Under the pieces are notes generated by a model. The model saw nothing but the letters and a program-made list of their open reading frames with translations. It was not told the origin of the DNA and did no database searches. From Rhodospirillaceae bacterium (lineage in GTDB: Bacteria; Pseudomonadota; Alphaproteobacteria; MPNO01; UBA2964), in contig PAPV01000004.1 in the NCBI GenBank assembly GCA_002709075.1, positions 84,367 through 148,366 on the forward strand: a DNA stretch of 64,000 nt, given 5' to 3'. Shown one piece after another: positions 55,417-64,000 of this stretch. How positions within the stretch are numbered: position 1 is the first letter of the stretch; every line of letters begins with the position of its first letter. Both the position numbers and the translations under genes were made by a program.

Positions 55417-57375
55417 ATGGAGTCCAATTGGAGTGCCGTATTAAATGCGCATAAAAGTCGATTAATGAGAGGCTTCCGTCAAAAGATAGCATTCGCTCAT
55501 GATATCATTATGGCCATGCTTTCTATACCTATTTCACTTTTTCTGAGATTGGGAAATGAAATTTTTTATTATGAGCACCAACTGATATTTACCAGCGCCG
55601 CTTTATTTACCATTGTAGCGGCGCTAACTTTTTGGTCGATGCATCTCTACTCAGGCGTTTGGCGTTACGCTTCGGTTAATGACCTTGTGGCAATTACGCG
55701 GGCAGTCACTTTAGTTATTCTAGTGTTTCTTCCGCTAATGTTTTTATTTAACCGACTCGAAGCGTTTCCGCGTTCAGCACTTTTGATAAACTGGTTCGTT
55801 CTTATGTCGCTTCTTGGTGGACCGCGATTTATATACCGTCAATTTAAAGAAAAATATGGAGAACAACCTGATGCTAACGGCAACGTTAAGCGTGTTCCAG
55901 TGCTGCTCATAGGGGCAGGGGACTCTACCGAAATGTTTATCCGAGCACTGGCAAGAAACAAAAGCTCAGCCTATCGAATTGTTGGTATTGTTGATGAGAA
56001 AGAAAATCGGGTTGGGCAAAAAATACAAGGTGTACGGGTTGAGGGCACCCTTAATAATATTGCAGATACGCTTACCCGAATTAGCCTAAAAGACCAACGC
56101 CCTCAACGCCTAATTGTAACAAATGAAAAAATTAAAAAGGATGCAATGCACCGTCTGCTAGAAATATCAGAACGGGAAAAAATCGCAATTGCACGCATGC
56201 CAAGCCTGACTGATTTTCGAGATGAGGGAAGGGACCAAACAGAAATTAAACCAGTTGCTATAGAGGATGTTTTGGGCCGCGCGCAGCAAGTTTTGGATCG
56301 ATACAGCATGCAAAAACTTATAGCGGGACAGAAAATTCTTATTACAGGTGCAGGTGGCACAATTGGAAGTGAGCTCGTTCGGCAAGCGGCTGCTTTTGGT
56401 CCAAAACAAATTTGTATGCTGGATAACTCAGAATATGCTATTTATAAGATTAATTTCGAATTGAGTACCAAATACGAGAAAATTAATCAAAAGTCTATGA
56501 TAGCCGATATAAGAGATAAAAAGCGGATAATTGATATATTCTCAAGAGAGAAACCAGACATAGTTTTCCATGCTGCTGCGTTGAAACACGTTCCTATAGT
56601 TGAGGACCATCCGAGAGAGGGGGTCTTAACAAATGTTCTTGGAACTCAAATTGTTGCTGAGGCTTGCATCAAAATTAAAGCAAAAGCAATGGTGCTTATT
56701 TCTACTGATAAGGCAGTAAACCCTACCAGCATTATGGGGGCAACCAAACGAATTGCTGAAAGTTGGTGTCAAGCACTGGCCTTAGAACAAAAAAAGCTAC
56801 ATAAAAGAACACACTTTGTAGCTGTAAGATTTGGAAATGTTTTAGGATCCACCGGATCGGTCGTACCACTTTTCCAGAAACAACTCGCAAACGGCGGACC
56901 TTTAACTGTCACTCACCGCGATATGACCCGTTATTTCATGACGGTAAGCGAAGCCGTTGAACTTGTTTTAGAAGCTACAGTGCTTGGGACGCGTTCAAAC
57001 GCCGAAGCTGGCCACATCTATGTTTTAGACATGGGAGAACCGATAAAGATCATTGACCTTGCCCGTCAAATGATACTTTTATCCGGTCTAAGACCAGATA
57101 AAGATATTAAAATACAATTTACCGGTTTGCGGCCTGGCGAAAAACTTTTTGAAGAAATATTTCATGACTCAGAGCCTCCAAGTAAAACTGAGTATGAAGG
57201 TATTATGCTAGCAACCCCGCGTGCAGTTGAAAAAAATTGTGTCGCTGATTTTATAAGAAATCTTATAAATGCAGCAGAAGAAAATGATACGAATCTTATA
57301 TTTAAGCTGATAGAAAAAAACGTTCCTGAATATGAAAAAACAGCCTATTACATTCCAAAAGATAGAGTTAAATAG
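55417..57375 (+). CDS. membrane-bound UDP-HexNAc 4,6-dehydratase, FlaA1/CapD/WbpM type
   Basis: 652 residues. Four N-terminal transmembrane helices (about 25-145) precede a CoA-binding-like Rossmann domain (VPVLLIGAGDSTEMFIRAL) and the catalytic SDR domain with ILITGAGGTIGSELVRQ, STDKAVNPTSIMGATKR (Met-x3-Lys in place of Tyr-x3-Lys, usual for the family) and FTGLRPGEKLFEEIF. It dehydrates UDP-GlcNAc to the 4-keto-6-deoxy sugar. The preceding epimerase/reductase and glycosyltransferase would finish and use that sugar. No initiating phosphosugar transferase (WecA/WbpL/PglC type) is in the cluster. Confidence 0.95.
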   Translation: MESNWSAVLNAHKSRLMRGFRQKIAFAHDIIMAMLSIPISLFLRLGNEIFYYEHQLIFTSAALFTIVAALTFWSMHLYSGVWRYASVNDLVAITRAVTLVILVFLPLMFLFNRLEAFPRSALLINWFVLMSLLGGPRFIYRQFKEKYGEQPDANGNVKRVPVLLIGAGDSTEMFIRALARNKSSAYRIVGIVDEKENRVGQKIQGVRVEGTLNNIADTLTRISLKDQRPQRLIVTNEKIKKDAMHRLLEISEREKIAIARMPSLTDFRDEGRDQTEIKPVAIEDVLGRAQQVLDRYSMQKLIAGQKILITGAGGTIGSELVRQAAAFGPKQICMLDNSEYAIYKINFELSTKYEKINQKSMIADIRDKKRIIDIFSREKPDIVFHAAALKHVPIVEDHPREGVLTNVLGTQIVAEACIKIKAKAMVLISTDKAVNPTSIMGATKRIAESWCQALALEQKKLHKRTHFVAVRFGNVLGSTGSVVPLFQKQLANGGPLTVTHRDMTRYFMTVSEAVELVLEATVLGTRSNAEAGHIYVLDMGEPIKIIDLARQMILLSGLRPDKDIKIQFTGLRPGEKLFEEIFHDSEPPSKTEYEGIMLATPRAVEKNCVADFIRNLINAAEENDTNLIFKLIEKNVPEYEKTAYYIPKDRVK

Positions 57376-58944
57376 ATGAGAATTAAACGCGCACTAATTT
57401 CTGTGTCTGATAAAACCAAATTAGAAACACTAGGTTTTTTTCTTCAAGAAAATAATATTAGTATACTTTCTACAGGTGGATCTGCCTCAAAATTAAAGGC
57501 GGCAGGCATTGAGGTTCAAGAAGTAAGTGATTTCACCAATTACCCAGAAATTTTAGATGGCAGAGTTAAAACATTACATCCCAAAATACACGGTGGGATT
57601 TTAGGCAAAAGAGATTTGCCATCACATACTGAAAAAATGAAAGAATTAGATATTCAACCGATTGATCTTTTAGTGATTAACCTGTACCCATTTGAGGAAA
57701 CCGTTGAAAGTGGGGCGGACTTCGAAACCTGCATTGAAAACATCGATATTGGTGGGCCAGCAATGGCACGAGCCGGTGCAAAAAACCATAACACCGTCAC
57801 TGTATTGATGGATCCCGACGATTACGAGATCGTTATGGCTGAAATATTAGAAAACAATGGTAATTCAACACCCGAAACTCGGCGCAAACTGGCTGCGGCA
57901 GCATATGCTAAAACAGCGGCATACGATGCTGCCATAGCCAACTGGTTTGCACAACAAAGTGAAGATCTTTATCCGAAACATTATTTCATCGGCGGAAAAC
58001 TTACACAAAAAATGCGGTATGGTGAAAATCCACATCAAACCGCTGCTTTTTATCGAGACAATTCCAGAATAATAGGTGTCGGTTCTGCAAAGCAAATTCA
58101 AGGAAAGAAACTTAGCTATAACAACATAAATGATACCAACGCTGCGTTTGAATTGTTAGGAGAATTCAGTGAACCTGCAGTTTGTATCATAAAACATGCA
58201 AATCCATGCGGTGTCGCCGAGGCAAGCAGTCTGACAAAGGCCTATGATTTAGCTCTTCGTTGCGACCCTGTTAGCGCGTTTGGTGGCATTATTGCGTTGA
58301 ACAGAGCTATTGACTCTAGAACAGCAAAAAAAATATCAGAGCTTTTTGTTGAGGTGATTATCGCACCTCATCTAGATGAGGGTGCTACTGAAATTCTTTC
58401 TGAGAAAAAGAATTTACGGGTATTGGTCACTGGTGAGATGCCAGATGCAACCTATGAGGGATACAGTATGAAATCAGTTTCAGGAGGATTTTTGTTGCAA
58501 TCAAGAGATAACGCACAGACTTTGGAACCTGACCTTAAAGTTGTTACCAAGAGAGCACCAACCGAGCAAGAGCTTGCGGATTTACTTTTTGCATTTTCTG
58601 TATGCAAGCATGTCAAATCGAATGCAATTGTATATGCAAAAGACAAAGCTACTGTGGGCATAGGAGCAGGACAAATGAGTAGAATTGACTCGTGCAGAAT
58701 AGCATCTCAAAAGTCAATGGACGCCGCTAATACATTGGGCGAAAAGCAACCTCTCACCAATGGTTCGGTTGTTGCTTCAGATGCATTTTTTCCATTCCCT
58801 GATGGCCTTCTTGCTGCCGCAAGATCCGGCGCTACAGCAGTCATACAACCAGGTGGATCAATACGTGATAATGAGGTCATATCTGCGGCAGACAATCATA
58901 ATCTTGCAATGGTCTTTACCGGTGTACGCCATTTTCGACATTGA
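57376..58944 (+). CDS. purH: bifunctional AICAR formyltransferase/IMP cyclohydrolase
   Basis: 522 residues. The N-terminal MGS-like cyclohydrolase domain ([51 protein letters not shown]) is followed by the AICAR transformylase domain ([13 protein letters not shown] motif [23 protein letters not shown], and the [12 protein letters not shown] block). It carries out the last two steps of IMP synthesis. The ATG starts one base after the dehydratase stop, so it is probably co-transcribed with the glycan genes. Confidence 0.97.
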   Translation: MRIKRALISVSDKTKLETLGFFLQENNISILSTGGSASKLKAAGIEVQEVSDFTNYPEILDGRVKTLHPKIHGGILGKRDLPSHTEKMKELDIQPIDLLVINLYPFEETVESGADFETCIENIDIGGPAMARAGAKNHNTVTVLMDPDDYEIVMAEILENNGNSTPETRRKLAAAAYAKTAAYDAAIANWFAQQSEDLYPKHYFIGGKLTQKMRYGENPHQTAAFYRDNSRIIGVGSAKQIQGKKLSYNNINDTNAAFELLGEFSEPAVCIIKHANPCGVAEASSLTKAYDLALRCDPVSAFGGIIALNRAIDSRTAKKISELFVEVIIAPHLDEGATEILSEKKNLRVLVTGEMPDATYEGYSMKSVSGGFLLQSRDNAQTLEPDLKVVTKRAPTEQELADLLFAFSVCKHVKSNAIVYAKDKATVGIGAGQMSRIDSCRIASQKSMDAANTLGEKQPLTNGSVVASDAFFPFPDGLLAAARSGATAVIQPGGSIRDNEVISAADNHNLAMVFTGVRHFRH

Positions 58945-58946
58945 GT

Positions 58947-60200
58947 TTACTTAATCTTTACTGTGATAAGGATAGCCCCCCCTATACCTACAAACATCAG
59001 TATTGTCGCCATTCCAACGCGTTGAGAAGAAAAAACCATGGTGGCTAACGCAAGAATTGATGGCCCTATAAAAGCGGTTATCCGCCCTGAAAACGCAAAT
59101 AACCCAAACATCTCCCCTATTTTTTCATCAGGTGCAAGCTTGGCTAAAATCGTGCGGCTCGCAGACTGGGCTGGACCAATAAATAGACCTAACAAAAGTG
59201 CAAAAAACCAAAATAATTTAACTGATGTAATTATAAGTAAGGGAATTCCCAATATTAATATAGCAATAATTGCAACTAAGACTGTTTCTTTGGAACCAAA
59301 ATAATCATCAATCCATGAGAAAAGTACCGATCCTAAACCTGCTGAGATATTCATTGCAACTCCAAAGATAATAAGGCTCTCAAATGTCAGACCAAATGTT
59401 CCTACTGCATAAATGCCGCCAAATGCAAACAAAGTGTTTAAACCATCGGTGTAAAACATTCGCGCAATGAAAAATCGTGCGAGTGGACCTCCATTTTTTA
59501 GAGTTTTGAAAGTATGAAGCATACTTTTTAGTCCAGCACTCATTACCGAAGTAGCAGAAAGATGCTTTCTAACTTGTTTTTCGGGAACAAGTATAAAGAG
59601 TGGAATACTGAAGATAGCGAACCAGATAGCCACTAATGGTCCAACAATTCTAATGTGCTCTGCGGCATCCTTATTCAAACTTAGAGGGGGTGTAGATGGT
59701 TTAATAAAAAAGAACAAAATTATTGCCAAGGCTACCAGTCCGCCAGCATATCCTAAACCCCAACCCCAGCCGGAGAGTCTACCCAGATGTGTTTTCGGGA
59801 CCAAACCTGGCAAGAGAGAATTGTAAAACACCACTCCAATCTCGAATGCCACATTCGCCACAGCAAAGAGAATTAGCGCTAAAATCATCGAATCATTACT
59901 GGGTTTAACAAACCAAAGTAAGGCGGTACATATGATGCAGATTGCAGTAAGAAAGGCCAAATAAGTTTTTCGCTGCACCTTTTGGTCTGCGGCAGCACCT
60001 AACACCGGACTTAGAGCTGCTATCACTATTGCAGATAATGAAAGTGTTAGACCCCATAATCCAGTTCCCTCCTCGACACTGGAGGCAACAGTTTTAGTAA
60101 AATATGCAGAAAAAACGAATGTAACAATTACAGTCGGGAAAGCCGAGTTAGCCCAGTCGTAGGTGCACCAAGCCCAGCGAGCGCTTCGTTCATTATTCAT
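58947..60200 (-). CDS. MFS transporter, UMF1/Atg22-like
   Basis: 417 residues from the ATG at 60200 (MNNERSARWAWCTYDWANS, matching the usual family N-terminus). In-frame starts at 60227 (ATG) and 60236 (GTG) are possible. Twelve helices; the CTYDWANSAFPTVI, GWGWGLGYAGGLVAL and GPAQSASRTILAKLAP motifs are those of the UMF1 family related to vacuolar Atg22, proposed amino-acid effluxers. It converges on purH, the stops being 2 bp apart. Confidence 0.9.
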   Translation of the reverse strand: MNNERSARWAWCTYDWANSAFPTVIVTFVFSAYFTKTVASSVEEGTGLWGLTLSLSAIVIAALSPVLGAAADQKVQRKTYLAFLTAICIICTALLWFVKPSNDSMILALILFAVANVAFEIGVVFYNSLLPGLVPKTHLGRLSGWGWGLGYAGGLVALAIILFFFIKPSTPPLSLNKDAAEHIRIVGPLVAIWFAIFSIPLFILVPEKQVRKHLSATSVMSAGLKSMLHTFKTLKNGGPLARFFIARMFYTDGLNTLFAFGGIYAVGTFGLTFESLIIFGVAMNISAGLGSVLFSWIDDYFGSKETVLVAIIAILILGIPLLIITSVKLFWFFALLLGLFIGPAQSASRTILAKLAPDEKIGEMFGLFAFSGRITAFIGPSILALATMVFSSQRVGMATILMFVGIGGAILITVKIK

Positions 60201-60236
60201 TTTTTTTGCAAGAAACTCTCTTTCCATAGAAAACAC

Positions 60237-60969
60237 TGAACTCTGGTATAATGTATTTAAGAAAACTAGCTAACTACATTTTAAAGAAACATAAGGGAAA
60301 CTGAATAACAGACACATTAGAAAATTTCTATGCCGATGCAACTGCTGCATTTAACCCATTACCTGGTAGAGGTGGCAGCCAGCTGTTCTATGCAGACTTA
60401 AAAATTACTGTGCTCGATCGACTTCACAAACCAGTATTTAGTAATTCATACTCAGGGGAGAAATTATGTTTGAGGATCCTGTCACAGATTCTATAATGAA
60501 TGAAAATAGGACTAATAGGAATAACAAAAATCCGAAAACTGCAGGATCTTGGAACGATATGGGAAGCATATGGTTAAGCTTCTAGACTTAGTACCATGAA
60601 AGTTTGAGAACAACGCAATCTAGTAACAGTGTCCTAAACCACATTACTAAAACAACAATAATAATTTACACTCAACCCAAGAAACGCAGCATTTTTCGAT
60701 ACCACCTTCTTACAATCACCATCTCGATAGCTTCGAGCGGCCGGCGCAGAATTAAGTGCCGTAAAGCGCTACACATATGTTCCAGAAACGGGAACTGAGG
60801 ACCTAATACATCCAAAGTTTAGTTTCGTAGATATACATCCCTTGTAAAATTGTAAGTCCCAAAAAAATTTTTATATAATTATTTAATTTCGAATTAGAAT
60901 ACTGGTGCGTTCACATTGTGTGTTAATTGAACCGAGAATAAAAAGTGCGGTAATTTAAAACCATGTAAG
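60237..60969. other. gene-poor region with coding-like fragments
   Basis: 733 bp. An extended -10 (TGGTATAAT, ending 60252) points rightward. AAGGGA (60293-60298) is followed 6 bp later by an ATA codon opening a 63-codon frame (60305-60496) that reads DTLENFYADATAAFNPLPGR and on, with strongly protein-like composition. A third coding-like stretch (about 60730-60846) reads AGAELSAVKRYTYVPETGTE. These may be pieces of one decayed gene. No RNA gene recognised. Confidence 0.4.
60466..60585 (+). CDS. possible small protein, 39 residues
   Basis: An ATG five bases after AGGGGAG, a strong ribosome binding site, opens a frame starting MFEDPVTDSIMNENRTNRNN and ending GSIWLSF. It is polar and asparagine-rich with no recognisable domain. 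It overlaps, in another frame, the coding-like stretch at 60305-60496. Only the ribosome binding site supports it. Confidence 0.3.
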   Translation: MFEDPVTDSIMNENRTNRNNKNPKTAGSWNDMGSIWLSF

Positions 60970-63900
60970 TCAAAAGAATACCATTTGCCTGACTTTTTTG
61001 TTAACCACCATAAGTTTAGCAAGATTAAGCGTTGGAGTTGATCTAAGATTTTTCACCAATCCCATTACAAATTCGAATTCCTGTTTATGTTCCGCTATCC
61101 AATTTTCGACCATACTTTCGTGATGCCTTAAAATAATGGCATCACTGATAACTTTGCGTGTTAAAGCTGCCTGACAAGCAAAGAAGTCCTCGATCAAGCC
61201 TTCCACTGCCACATTGTTCCACTCATCATTATCCGGCAGCCCCTGTGCGGACCAACGAAGCCAATCAAAACCAAACTTTGTTCCAATTGTATGATACACC
61301 TTGGCGACTAACATCAGATCCTTTCTTGATGCAATCGCAATTTGAATGATATCACACGCAGGTGCCATTAATTCAAGATTAGAAATGACGTAAGCTAACT
61401 TCCTTGGGGTGCCCTCTTTCAAGAAAAATTTAACTCTTTTATTGCGTTCGCACTCCAATTCAGCGGTAAGTATTTGATCCAACCCCCTACGTAATAAACT
61501 AACTTTTTTGCGATACTTTTTAATTTCATTATTTATAGTTCCGCCTCCCGAAGAGTTTTGAAGGAACCATTTAGTTCCTTGCCTGATTAATCCAAGCACT
61601 ACTAAATGCATTTCGCTTTGTATCAACGTAGAAACGGAATTATCAAGTGCCTCGATTGCATTCCAAACCGCGGAAAGATCAAAGACTTCACGAAATATTA
61701 AATATGAGCGGGCAATAGCAGCGGGCGCCGCATTAGTTTGAGTGTTGAGTGTAGTCACAAAGCTAGGACCAGTTCGATTGATAATGGAATTAGCAACATA
61801 AGTTGATATTATTTCACGACGCAAACGATGTTTTTTAATTAAGTGAGGGAACTTTTTTTGTATAGCTTTTGGAAAATAAAGGCGGAGATTGTCTGCTAAA
61901 TACTCATCGTTTGGAAGCGTACTGCTAAGAACATACTGGTACAAACTGTTTTTTGAATAAGCTAATAAAATTGCCAACTCAGGACGGGTTAATCCTTGAC
62001 CGGTAGCACTTCGCAAATCCAGAACTTCTTCATTTGGCAAATATTCGACATCGCGATTAAGCTCACCTTTTCGTTCCAGCTCCTGAATAAAATAGCGGTG
62101 TTCTTCCACTGAAGAAAAACTTTGCTGAAAAGCATTGGTCAAAGCCATGCTTTGACGATAATTATCCATCAAAACTAATTCGGCAACTTCGCCAGACATT
62201 TCTCGCAATAATGCATTACGTTGTTTCATTGAAAATTTTGTTTTTTGGACTGCATCATGAAGTAATATTTTTATATTCACCTCATGATCGGAACAATCTA
62301 CTCCTGCTGAATTATCAATGAAATCAGTATTTATCCTGCCGCCTGCTAAAGAATATTCAACTCGACCAAGTTGTGTTAACCCCAAATTTGCGCCTTCACC
62401 GACAACAAGAGCACCCAATTCATTTCCATTGATTCTTAAAGGGTCATTTATCCGATCCCCAGAGTCAAAATCAGTCTCGTTTTCAGCTTTAACGTAAGTG
62501 CCAATACCACCGAACCAAAGCAAGTCGACTTTTGCTTTTAACATTGACCTTATTAATTCGTTTGGTGTAACGCTTTTAATATTCGCAAAACCAAATACTT
62601 CTTGGATTTCAGGTGTTAATGGTATGGATTTAGCTGAACGGTCAAAAATACCCCCACCTTTTGAAATCAACTTAAGATTATAATCTGTCCAATCCGATTG
62701 TCCTTTAGAGAATAATCGCCGTCGCTCATTGATTGCAATTTCTGGATGGGGGTGCGGATCCACAAAAATATGTAAATGATTAAAAGCTCCAATAAGTTTG
62801 ATGTGATCTGTATATATCAAACCATTTCCAAAGACGTCACCGGACATATCTCCAATACCAATACAGGTGAAACTCTCTTTGGTGATATCCTTACCGATTT
62901 CACGAAAATGCCTTTTAACCGACTCCCATGCACCGCGTGCCGTGATTCCCATCTGTTTATGATCGTACCCATCTGAACCACCAGATGCAAAAGCATCATC
63001 AAGCCAAAACTGATACTTTCTAGCAACACAATTTGCAATGTCTGAGAAGCTAGCGGTTCCTTTGTCAGCGGCAACTACAAGATATGGATCATCTCCATCA
63101 AGACAGACGACATCTTTTGGATGGACAACTTTTCCATTTTTTATATTATCAGTAAGATCAAGCATTGCTGATATAAATATTTTATAACAAGCAATTCCTT
63201 CTTTTAGCACTTCCTCTCGACAACCACTTTTAGGGGTGTTTTTTACTACAAAACCACCTTTCGCTCCGACAGGTATTATCACCGAGTTTTTAGTCATTTG
63301 GGATTTCATTAACCCCAGAATTTCAGCTCGGAAATCTTCCCGCCTATCTGACCAACGGAGACCACCGCGCGCCACCAAACCACCTCTGAGATGAATTGCG
63401 TCAACTCTTGGGGAGTGTAAAAAAATTTCTCGGAATGGACGTGGTAAAGGTAAATCAGTAATCCTTGCGCTATCTAGTTTAAATACAAGATAACCCTTTG
63501 GTAGATTTTCATGATCCGACTGAAAAAAGTTGGTTCTTAATGTTGCATCTACAAGGTTAATAAAACGTCTTAAAATACGGTCTTGATCTAAAGAGTTAAC
63601 TCGCTGCAAGGATGTTTCTATGCGGTTCCGAATTGTATTTATTCGCTTCGTATTTTTGTATTGAAGAGCAGGATCAAATAAGTACCTAAACAAGCTCACT
63701 ATATCACAGGTAATCTCTGAATTTCTCTCTAAGGTTTCTTCCATGTAAGACTGGCTAAATGGAACTTTAGCTTGCAACAAAAACTTGCAATACGCCCTTA
63801 AAATAATTACCTCCCTCCACGTTAGTTTTGCAGAAAGGGCAAGTGAGTTGAAGCCATCATTCTCAATACTTCCAAGCCATATTTGACGAAACATTTCTTC

Positions 63901-64000
63901 CAGACGTGCTTTATCTTTCACATCTATCTTTATATCTGATCCATTTTTGGTTCTCAGACCAAAATCATGAAACCAGACTGGTTTTGATTTGCCCTCCGGT
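60970..64000 (-). CDS. gdhB: NAD-specific glutamate dehydrogenase (large, GdhB/L_180 type), 3' part
   Basis: About 1010 residues are visible and the frame is open to the right edge, so the gene begins outside the window (full proteins have about 1600 residues); the GTG at 63921 is internal. The catalytic region is present: GGLVARGGLRWSDRREDFR, SVIIPVGAKGGFVVKN with the active-site Lys, and the NAD domain near IGIGDMSGDVFGNG. The long helical C-terminal region (LTRPELAILLAYSKN and on) is specific to this class. It oxidises glutamate to 2-oxoglutarate and ammonia, a catabolic role. The preceding gap is gene-poor. Confidence 0.96.
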   Translation of the reverse strand, partial: PEGKSKPVWFHDFGLRTKNGSDIKIDVKDKARLEEMFRQIWLGSIENDGFNSLALSAKLTWREVIILRAYCKFLLQAKVPFSQSYMEETLERNSEITCDIVSLFRYLFDPALQYKNTKRINTIRNRIETSLQRVNSLDQDRILRRFINLVDATLRTNFFQSDHENLPKGYLVFKLDSARITDLPLPRPFREIFLHSPRVDAIHLRGGLVARGGLRWSDRREDFRAEILGLMKSQMTKNSVIIPVGAKGGFVVKNTPKSGCREEVLKEGIACYKIFISAMLDLTDNIKNGKVVHPKDVVCLDGDDPYLVVAADKGTASFSDIANCVARKYQFWLDDAFASGGSDGYDHKQMGITARGAWESVKRHFREIGKDITKESFTCIGIGDMSGDVFGNGLIYTDHIKLIGAFNHLHIFVDPHPHPEIAINERRRLFSKGQSDWTDYNLKLISKGGGIFDRSAKSIPLTPEIQEVFGFANIKSVTPNELIRSMLKAKVDLLWFGGIGTYVKAENETDFDSGDRINDPLRINGNELGALVVGEGANLGLTQLGRVEYSLAGGRINTDFIDNSAGVDCSDHEVNIKILLHDAVQKTKFSMKQRNALLREMSGEVAELVLMDNYRQSMALTNAFQQSFSSVEEHRYFIQELERKGELNRDVEYLPNEEVLDLRSATGQGLTRPELAILLAYSKNSLYQYVLSSTLPNDEYLADNLRLYFPKAIQKKFPHLIKKHRLRREIISTYVANSIINRTGPSFVTTLNTQTNAAPAAIARSYLIFREVFDLSAVWNAIEALDNSVSTLIQSEMHLVVLGLIRQGTKWFLQNSSGGGTINNEIKKYRKKVSLLRRGLDQILTAELECERNKRVKFFLKEGTPRKLAYVISNLELMAPACDIIQIAIASRKDLMLVAKVYHTIGTKFGFDWLRWSAQGLPDNDEWNNVAVEGLIEDFFACQAALTRKVISDAIILRHHESMVENWIAEHKQEFEFVMGLVKNLRSTPTLNLAKLMVVNKKVRQMVFF

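Noticed and set aside
60604..60798. 64-codon plus-strand open frame
   Set aside because: No ribosome site, composition not protein-like, and a different frame over the same bases reads better.
1..64000. CRISPR arrays, rRNA operons, classical IS elements or phage structural genes
   Set aside because: No regularly spaced repeats, rRNA-like sequence, transposase or capsid genes were seen.

Overview
The window is a 64 kb stretch of an AT-rich bacterial chromosome. The gene families and their order point to an alphaproteobacterium, most like low-GC marine relatives of Rhodospirillales. Evidence for this is the hemC-hemD-mitofilin-hemY block facing tsaD-gpsA-EVE, a DUF1674 (SdhAF4-like) gene, the order rsmB-rpe-heparinase followed later by purH, and a very long NAD-dependent glutamate dehydrogenase. 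The species cannot be named from the sequence alone.

Layout. 0-8 kb holds DMT-family permeases, an AsnC/Lrp regulator with a candidate operator, a FIST sensor overlapping a secreted GDSL esterase, the ybbA-ybbP type ABC pair facing it, and a Bax-inhibitor-1 protein. 8-24 kb is a catabolic region. It has a Rieske oxygenase, a citryl-CoA lyase-like gene coupled to a class III CoA transferase, two AEC carriers and a cobalamin adenosyltransferase. It also has a tight six-gene minus-strand operon (UbiD decarboxylase, DUF35, thiolase, an orphan molybdenum hydroxylase large subunit, CoA transferase, enoyl-CoA hydratase), an Old Yellow Enzyme and another DMT permease. The combination suggests activation, hydroxylation, decarboxylation and thiolytic breakdown of an unidentified organic acid.

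24-31 kb is sparse and accessory: a small CxxC protein, a secreted hydrolase, a compact integrative element and an exported MORN-repeat protein with no ordinary start codon. The element lies between two half tRNA-Thr(CGU) genes. It carries a serine resolvase, a complete tRNA-Thr(CGU) and a tyrosine integrase broken by two frameshifts, and matching double ACGTAAA repeats sit just inside both ends.

30-43 kb is housekeeping: heme synthesis (hemC, hemD, mitofilin-like, hemY-like), tsaD, gpsA, an EVE protein, a small Rieske protein, acs, DUF1674, rsmB and rpe. 43-57 kb is a surface-glycan region: heparinase-family protein, UDP-HexNAc dehydrogenase, a PEP mutase fused to a nucleotidyltransferase, a GT-C-like membrane protein, a PglK-like ABC flippase, an O-antigen ligase, a GT4 glycosyltransferase, an epimerase and a FlaA1/CapD-type dehydratase. 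The PEP mutase suggests a phosphonate-decorated glycan, but no phosphonopyruvate decarboxylase is present here. 57-64 kb has purH, an MFS transporter, a gene-poor gap with coding-like scraps, and the 3' part of the NAD-glutamate dehydrogenase gene, which runs off the right edge. The DMT gene at the left edge is also cut.
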